From Blastocatellia bacterium (GTDB lineage: Bacteria; Acidobacteriota; Blastocatellia; Pyrinomonadales; Pyrinomonadaceae), in contig JACDAY010000310.1 of the NCBI GenBank assembly GCA_013695195.1, positions 1 through 16,704 on the forward strand: a stretch of DNA of 16,704 nt. Direction: 5' to 3'. Under the pieces are notes generated by a model. That model had not been told where the DNA came from, made no database searches, and saw nothing but the letters and a program-made list of their open reading frames with translations. The position numbers and the translations under genes are program-made. This document shows positions 12,270 to 16,704 of the stretch, piece by piece (positions within the stretch are counted from its first letter, which is position 1; every line of letters begins with the position of its first letter).

Positions 12270-14750
12270 ATGAGCTATTCTCTGGAAACATTAGAATACG
12301 AAAAGCTGCTCCAGCTTGTCAGCCGGAATGCGCAAACGCCGATGGGCGAAGATCGTTTCGCCGGCCTGCGCCCACTAACGAGTAAGGCCGATATCGAGCG
12401 TCAACTTTCCGCAATTTCGGAAACCATCCGGCTAAATGAGGAAAAACAGGTTTCATGGTCGTTCAGCGGCCTGCAGGATCCGGGTGATGCCGTCACAATT
12501 TTGAGAATAAGGAACGCCACTCTTGAGCCGAATCTACTTCTTGAAGTTTCACGCATCTGCAGCCAGGCACTGTTCGTGCGGTCGTCAATCCAGCCTGAAA
12601 AGGACTTTTCCCCCGTTTTGTGGCAGGTCGTGGAAAATATTCCACCGGCACTACTTGCGGCAATCGAAAAAATAAACAAAAAGCTGCTTCCAGGCGGCGC
12701 GATCGACGATTCCGCTTCGCCTGAGCTGGCAAGCATCAGACGCGAGATAAACGCACAGCGCGCACGGCTTACCAAATCCCTCGAAGCCGTGATGCGAAAT
12801 TCCAGCGGAGCGATTCAGGATGAGATCGTTACGGTCAGAAACGAGCGTTTTGTCATTCCGGTAAAAGCAGATTTTCGCGGTAAGGTCGGCGGAGTTGCTC
12901 ACGGCTTCTCGTCTTCGGGTGCTACCGTATTTATCGAGCCGCTCGAAGCCATCGAGGCCAACAACGAGCTGCAGAATCTTAAGGGCAAGGAAGAACGCGA
13001 GATCGCACGCATTCTTTTTGCATTGACTGAGGAATTGCGCGAACAGCTCCCAGCCGTCGAGTCTGCTGTCGAAGCAGTCGCAGAACTGGATTTTGTCAAA
13101 GCAAAGGTTGAGTTTGCCCGAAAATTCAAAGCAATCGTGCCGGAGATTTCAGATGACGAAACTCTGGAGTTTGTCGATGCCCGCCATCCGCTTTTGGAAG
13201 AAAATCTTCGAAAAAGCTCCCCTCCTTACAAAGGAGGGGAGGCTGCCTTTTCAGCAGACTGGGTGGTTCTTTCTTCGGCCAAAGATCAGGTCGGTTCGGA
13301 CATTGTGCCAACTTCATTTACACTCACCAAACAAAAATCCGTCATGATAATCTCCGGCGCAAACGCGGGCGGGAAAACGGTTGTTCTAAAAACCGCCGGG
13401 CTATTGAGTCTTATGGCAATTTCCGGCCTTCCCGTTCCTGCTAAGGAAGCGCGAATTCCCTTTTATCGTTCGATTCTGGCCGACATCGGCGATCATCAAT
13501 CGCTCTCGGCAAACCTTTCGACGTTTTCTTCGCATATGTCTAACATCGCCGGAATGATGCGTGAATGCAGCCCGCCTTCTCTGGTTCTGCTTGACGAAGC
13601 TGGTACCGGAACAGACCCTGAGGAAGGCTCGGCGCTCGGCGTGGCTATCGTCGATTATTTCCGGCGCGTTTGCCATGCTCAGGTCATCGCATCCACGCAT
13701 TATCGCGGTTTAAAGATCTACGCCGCGAATGACGAAAACGTAATAAACGCCTCGGTAGAATTTAACGAAAAGACTTTGCAGCCGACGTACCGACTGTTGC
13801 TTGGACTAGCCGGAGCGTCGTCCGGCATCGAGATCGCCCGTCGTTTCGGCATTTTACCGGATGTGATCCACACCGCACGCGAAAATCTGGATATATCCGC
13901 ACAGGAAGCCGAAGATTATTTGCGAAAGCTCCAAACCGAAACAACGCTCGCCGAAGACCTGCGAATTGCGCTCGAAGAGGAACGCGAAACCGTCGCGATG
14001 AAATACGCCAACCTCGAGTTCGAAGCAGGAAAAAAGGAAAAAGAGCGCCGAAAACAGTTTGAAAACGAGCTCGCGCAAACAATCGACGACTTCGACCGCC
14101 AATCAAAAGCGTTTATCAAATCGCTCGAAGACAAAGCGCTAAAAAATAAACTCGACAAGGAACGTGTGAGCCGAAAAGCGGAGTTGAATCGGGCAGTCTT
14201 GTCCAAAGTCCAAAGTCCAAAGTCCAAAGTTGCGGCGTGGCAGGCAGAAACACGACCGGTAGGGAGTGTGTCGGGCGAAGGAAATATTGCCGTAGGCTCG
14301 CACGTAATCACTTCTTTCGGAAACATCGGCGTCGTCGAAAAAATGGACAAGGAGGTCGCAGAAGTCCTCGTCGGCGGAATGCGCCTCCGGGAAAAATTAG
14401 CAAACCTTCAACCGGTTACAGAAACCGCCGATTTCCCCGAAAGCCGTGCAGAAAAACTGCAAAATCAAGCCAAATCCGCAAATCTCCGCCTCGATGCCGA
14501 AGACGCCAACGCGGAGCTAAACCTGATCGGCCAAACAACCGCCGACGCCGAATACGAGATCGACCGTTTTCTCGACGAAGCCTATCTCGCTTCCCTTCCC
14601 CGCGTCCGCATAATCCACGGCTTCGGCACCGGAGCGTTAAAGAATTTCGTCCATCATTTTCTAAAAAGCCACCCGCACATAGAAAAGTTCAGCTTCGCCC
14701 CGCAGGACCAAGGCGGACATGGTGCTACAATAGCTGAGTTGAAGCAATAA
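12270..14750 (+). CDS. mutS2: endonuclease MutS2 / ribosome collision factor
   Basis: 826 residues from ATG 12270. GTG 12246 would add eight residues. MutS2 has the MutS ATPase core without the mismatch-binding domain, plus a C-terminal Smr domain. It has been linked to suppression of recombination and, in Bacillus, to splitting of collided ribosomes. Visible parts: N-terminal SLETLEYEKLLQLV; core and clamp helices with VRNERFVIPVKADFRGKVGG and HGFSSSGATVFIEP; Walker A SGANAGGKTVVLKT with K369; DIGDHQSLSANLSTFSSHM; Walker B LVLLDEAGTGTDPEEG from 438; ASTHYRGLK; a long charged coiled coil (about 545-645); a KOW-like segment (about 670-715, IAVGSHVITSFGNIGVVEKM); and the Smr domain from 750 (LNLIGQT, VRIIHGFGTGALK, GGHGATI). 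Two repeat-derived intrusions occur at residues 316-324 and about 645-654. Confidence 0.96.
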   Translation: MSYSLETLEYEKLLQLVSRNAQTPMGEDRFAGLRPLTSKADIERQLSAISETIRLNEEKQVSWSFSGLQDPGDAVTILRIRNATLEPNLLLEVSRICSQALFVRSSIQPEKDFSPVLWQVVENIPPALLAAIEKINKKLLPGGAIDDSASPELASIRREINAQRARLTKSLEAVMRNSSGAIQDEIVTVRNERFVIPVKADFRGKVGGVAHGFSSSGATVFIEPLEAIEANNELQNLKGKEEREIARILFALTEELREQLPAVESAVEAVAELDFVKAKVEFARKFKAIVPEISDDETLEFVDARHPLLEENLRKSSPPYKGGEAAFSADWVVLSSAKDQVGSDIVPTSFTLTKQKSVMIISGANAGGKTVVLKTAGLLSLMAISGLPVPAKEARIPFYRSILADIGDHQSLSANLSTFSSHMSNIAGMMRECSPPSLVLLDEAGTGTDPEEGSALGVAIVDYFRRVCHAQVIASTHYRGLKIYAANDENVINASVEFNEKTLQPTYRLLLGLAGASSGIEIARRFGILPDVIHTARENLDISAQEAEDYLRKLQTETTLAEDLRIALEEERETVAMKYANLEFEAGKKEKERRKQFENELAQTIDDFDRQSKAFIKSLEDKALKNKLDKERVSRKAELNRAVLSKVQSPKSKVAAWQAETRPVGSVSGEGNIAVGSHVITSFGNIGVVEKMDKEVAEVLVGGMRLREKLANLQPVTETADFPESRAEKLQNQAKSANLRLDAEDANAELNLIGQTTADAEYEIDRFLDEAYLASLPRVRIIHGFGTGALKNFVHHFLKSHPHIEKFSFAPQDQGGHGATIAELKQ
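13217..13241. repeat. palindromic repeat inserted in frame within mutS2
   Basis: CTCCCCTCCTT at 13217-13227 and its exact complement at 13231-13241 form a perfect 11-bp stem with a 3-nt loop. It is read in frame as SSPPYKGGE (residues 316-324). A second small stem (GCTG/CAGC, 13242-13255) follows. The inserted protein segment runs to about residue 345 and lies between the ARHPLLEENL motif and the Walker A motif, where MutS2 proteins usually have a shorter loop. Confidence 0.85.
14201..14230 (+). repeat. 7-bp tandem repeat (GTCCAAA, 4.3 copies) within mutS2
   Basis: Four perfect GTCCAAA units in a row plus GT, read in frame as SKVQSPKSKV in the linker after the coiled coil. The unit is not a multiple of three, so gain or loss of one copy would shift the frame before the KOW-like and Smr parts. 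Confidence 0.93.
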
Positions 14751-14766
14751 AAGAGGATATGTACTT

Positions 14767-15039
14767 ATGATGACTCAACAAGAAGTATACAAAGAAGCTA
14801 TAGCGCTGCCGCCGAAGGAAAGAGCAGAATTATTAAAGAAATTGGAACAAAGCTTGAAGAAGGATATTTTGGAAAGTGAAAATCCTTCTGAAGATAGAGA
14901 TCGCAGGCAAATAATCGCGGAACGCAAACTGGCTGTTGACCACTTGCGCGGTATCGCCGCTGTTCCCGGAAAGATTCCACCGACTGATGAAGAATGGCGC
15001 GAGGAGCGGACAAATTATCTGTTGGAGAAATACAAATAA
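14767..15039 (+). CDS. antitoxin-like partner of the adjacent PIN-domain gene
   Basis: 90 residues from the first of two ATG codons, with GAGGAT about 10 nt upstream. The start MTQQEVYKEAIALPPKERAELLKKLEQSL resembles the N-terminal helix of addiction-module antitoxins that begin 'xxxALxLPxxERAELLxxLxxSL'. The rest is strongly charged (KKDILESENPSEDRDRRQ) with a C-terminal ending PPTDEEWREERTNYLLEKYK that would wrap a toxin. Its stop directly abuts the ATG of the PIN gene (15040), and it lies 16 nt after mutS2. Size, charge, order and spacing all suit an antitoxin. The DNA-binding fold is not clear to me. Confidence 0.7.
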   Translation: MMTQQEVYKEAIALPPKERAELLKKLEQSLKKDILESENPSEDRDRRQIIAERKLAVDHLRGIAAVPGKIPPTDEEWREERTNYLLEKYK

Positions 15040-15465
15040 ATGAAGGTTTTGCTCGATAACGACATCGTTCTTGACTTTCTTCTGAAACGGAAAAAGTTCT
15101 TTGATGATGCCGACGAAATCTTTGTCCGCTTGCAAAATTTGGAGTTCGATGGATATATCGCAGCTATTACGCCAATCAATGCTTTCTACACATGCCGAAA
15201 GGAGATCGGAAAAGGGTCGGCATTCGAAGCTGTTGGTGAGTTGCTCGGCCTTGTAGAAGTTTGTCCGGTTGGCAAAGATGTGTTGCAAAGGGCGTTTTCT
15301 CTGGACTTTTCCGATTTCGAAGATGCCGTGCAATGTGCGTCAGCGATGGCCGAGAGTCTCGACGCCATTGTTACACGCAACACAAAGTATTACAAAAACT
15401 CCCCGATGCAAGTTCACTCGCCTAGCGAATTTCTTGAGGTTTTGCAAACCGAATCTGCCAATTGA
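15040..15465 (+). CDS. PIN-domain protein (VapC-like toxin candidate)
   Basis: 141 residues. PIN domains are metal-dependent RNases, and VapC toxins cut tRNA or rRNA. The first acidic motif LLDNDIVLDFLLKR gives D6. AAITPINAFYTCRKEIGKG follows in the place of the usual conserved glutamate region. SDFEDAVQCASAMAESLDAIVTRN contains D92, E94 and D95, then D108. The usual ending 'TRNxKDF' reads TRNTKYYKNS here, with Y117 where an aspartate is normally found. PSEFLEVL closes the domain as in related proteins. It starts at the base after the antitoxin stop. Activity may be reduced if the missing aspartate is needed. No separate promoter is seen. Confidence 0.82.
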   Translation: MKVLLDNDIVLDFLLKRKKFFDDADEIFVRLQNLEFDGYIAAITPINAFYTCRKEIGKGSAFEAVGELLGLVEVCPVGKDVLQRAFSLDFSDFEDAVQCASAMAESLDAIVTRNTKYYKNSPMQVHSPSEFLEVLQTESAN

Positions 15466-15553
15466 GACAAAATGAATGGACATTAACACGCCCGTGCGGA
15501 TTTGTTGAATCCTTGACCACGCCCTAAACATCGTGGCTTTGCCAAGGCAAAAT

Positions 15554-16342
15554 ATGATGAATGATTTCAAAATATATTTAGTCGTTTTCCTCCTTATGTC
15601 TTCAACAATTTTGTCGGTCGGGCAGGACGGCAACGAGGAACCTATGCTCTATCATTCGATAGAAGAGCCTAACTGTGAAGTGTTGCTGGCTACGCTGGAT
15701 GTGTTCGCTGCGGAAATCTTTCTTGAATCAACTGCCAACCAAGGATATGTAATTATTCGCGGCGGTCAAAACCCAATCGAAAATAAGTTTTACGAAGGAT
15801 TTGTTAAATCCTATCCCAAGACGCGAAAGATTGATGAAAGCAGATATTTTGTAATAACGTCTCCTTCTAAGTCAAAACTCAAAATCGAATTCTGGGTTAG
15901 CAAGAGTGGCAAAGCTCCGCCAATATCGAGCGTTAATTTCGACCTCAAGCTACCGAAATCAGACAAGCCTTTCTTTGTTGCCGACGACTCAGTTGAGATA
16001 GTAAGGCATGAAGGAGAATGGTTGTACATAGGCGAATGTGCCGCCTGTTGCATTCGAACCGTAAACAGTTTTCTCTTACGTGATTTTCTCGACGCTAATC
16101 CGAATGTACGGGCTCATTATATTGTCTATGGTAATACGGGAAAGGCCTCAGAAAACCTGTCGTACATTATCTCGAAAGAGGCTGTGGATGATTTTAAGAT
16201 CGCAAGAAACCGTTTGAGAATAGTATTTGGCGGAAAGAGCCAATGGAGCAATGCGCCTGGATATTTATCAAAACTCGCTGATCTTGAGATTTGGCTCGTT
16301 CTCAAAGGTGTCAAACCGCCGAAGCCAACTAAGAAATCTTAA
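15554..16342 (+). CDS. secreted protein of unknown function
   Basis: 262 residues from ATG 15554, with AAGG 6 nt upstream. The first ~24 residues (MMNDFKIYLVVFLLMSSTILSVGQ) look like a signal peptide cleaved near SVGQ-DG, so the protein is probably periplasmic or exported. There is no lipobox cysteine. The mature part is of mixed charge with several strand-like stretches (QGYVIIRGG, RYFVITSP, LKIEFWVS, WLYIGECAACCIRTVNSF, NVRAHYIVYG). The CAACC cluster is the only striking motif. VRAHYIVYGNTGKASENL and KLADLEIWLV resemble loosely the tail of periplasmic OmpA-like or 'DUF' proteins, but I do not recognise the family. dnaG begins 4 nt after its stop, so the two may be co-transcribed. Confidence 0.72.
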   Translation: MMNDFKIYLVVFLLMSSTILSVGQDGNEEPMLYHSIEEPNCEVLLATLDVFAAEIFLESTANQGYVIIRGGQNPIENKFYEGFVKSYPKTRKIDESRYFVITSPSKSKLKIEFWVSKSGKAPPISSVNFDLKLPKSDKPFFVADDSVEIVRHEGEWLYIGECAACCIRTVNSFLLRDFLDANPNVRAHYIVYGNTGKASENLSYIISKEAVDDFKIARNRLRIVFGGKSQWSNAPGYLSKLADLEIWLVLKGVKPPKPTKKS

Positions 16343-16346
16343 CTGA

Positions 16347-16704
16347 ATGCTATATGACCAATACTTCATCGAAGATCTTAAAAACCGTGCGGACCTTGTG
16401 CGGATTATTGAACCGTTCGCTGCGCTCAAGAAAAAAGGTTCGAACTGGATGGGGTGCTGTCCGTTTCATTCGGAGAAAACGCCTTCGTTTTCGGTCAGTC
16501 CGAGCAAGGGTTTTTATAAGTGTTTCGGGTGCCAGAAGGGCGGAAATGCGTTTACATTTTTGATGGAAATGGAAGGGCTTTCGTTTCCCGAAGCGGTCAA
16601 GGCGGTCGCGGAAAGGACGGGGATTCCTTTGCCCGAACCGGTCGACGACGTAAATTATCAAAAAAACAAAAAGAAAAAGGAAGCAAAGAAAAAGATCGCC
16701 GATC
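16347..16704 (+). CDS. dnaG: DNA primase, N-terminal part (3' end off window)
   Basis: 119 codons run in frame from ATG 16347 to the right edge. DnaG makes the RNA primers of chromosomal replication. The visible part is the zinc-binding (CHC2) domain: FIEDLKNRADLVRIIEPF, then GCCPFHSEKTPSFSVSPSKG and FYKCFGCQKGGNAFTFLMEM, which hold the C-H-C-C zinc ligands. EGLSFPEAVKAVAERTGIPLP follows, and a lysine-rich linker (QKNKKKKEAKKK) begins just before the cut. The start MLYDQYFIEDL is slightly unusual but well aligned with other primases. It follows the secreted-protein gene by 4 nt. No weakness in the conserved residues is seen. Confidence 0.95.
   Translation, partial: MLYDQYFIEDLKNRADLVRIIEPFAALKKKGSNWMGCCPFHSEKTPSFSVSPSKGFYKCFGCQKGGNAFTFLMEMEGLSFPEAVKAVAERTGIPLPEPVDDVNYQKNKKKKEAKKKIAD

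Noticed and set aside
13217..13241. The mutS2 palindrome as an intrinsic terminator
   Set aside because: It has no T-run after the stem and lies inside an intact coding sequence.
14237..14737. Arginine-rich 166-residue reading frame on the plus strand
   Set aside because: It is a shadow of mutS2 in another frame, with composition typical of a shifted GC-rich coding sequence.
16354..16563. Short plus-strand frame near the right edge
   Set aside because: It is out of frame with the clear DnaG zinc-domain coding sequence starting at 16347.

Overview
The window reads as chromosomal DNA of a Gram-negative bacterium. lpxD (lipid A synthesis) indicates an LPS outer membrane. The mix of housekeeping genes, Uma2-type genes, small toxin-antitoxin pairs and dispersed palindromic repeats would suit an Acidobacteriota (Blastocatellia-like) genome. 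That placement is an inference from gene style, not from a marker. Nearly all the sequence is accounted for by genes or short repeats. No rRNA, tRNA, CRISPR array or complete transposon is visible.

Layout. Positions 1-939 (minus) hold the N-terminal part of a membrane-anchored sulfatase/phosphoethanolamine-transferase-like enzyme that runs off the left edge. A 376-base gap follows, with the first copy of a palindromic element and a tandemly duplicated promoter-like unit. The duplicated unit precedes a RelB/RelE-type toxin-antitoxin pair (1316-1824). Next is a three-gene ABC export locus: ABC-2 permease (1964-2818), membrane-anchored TPR protein (2982-3911) and ATPase (3916-4854). A second copy of the palindromic element sits inside this locus and a third sits at its end. 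A small single-pass membrane protein (5026-5535, minus) is divergent from priA (5660-8080), the replication-restart helicase. An Uma2-family nuclease-like gene (8089-8700, minus) is divergent from lpxD (8834-9862). After a different hairpin repeat come msrB (10082-10546, oxidised methionine repair) and, converging on it with a 4-nt overlap, an Ada-type alkylation repair protein (10543-11637, minus). A DCC-family thioredoxin-like protein (11808-12200) precedes mutS2 (12270-14750). A second addiction-type pair with a PIN-domain protein follows (14767-15465), then an unrecognised secreted protein (15554-16342) and the first 119 codons of dnaG primase (16347 to the right edge).

Themes. Genome maintenance recurs (PriA, Ada, MutS2, DnaG), along with repair of oxidised or alkylated molecules (MsrB, Ada). 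The most notable non-genic signal is the family of three ~133-135 bp elements with 28-30 bp inverted arms, which show paired (compensatory) base changes between copies. mutS2 carries two repeat intrusions read in frame: a perfect 11-bp-stem palindrome just before its Walker A motif, and a 7-bp tandem repeat in the linker before the Smr domain. Several genes lack a clear Shine-Dalgarno site but have a -10-like hexamer 6-9 nt before the start codon, which suggests leaderless transcripts. priA lacks any ordinary start codon at the position its conserved N-terminus demands.
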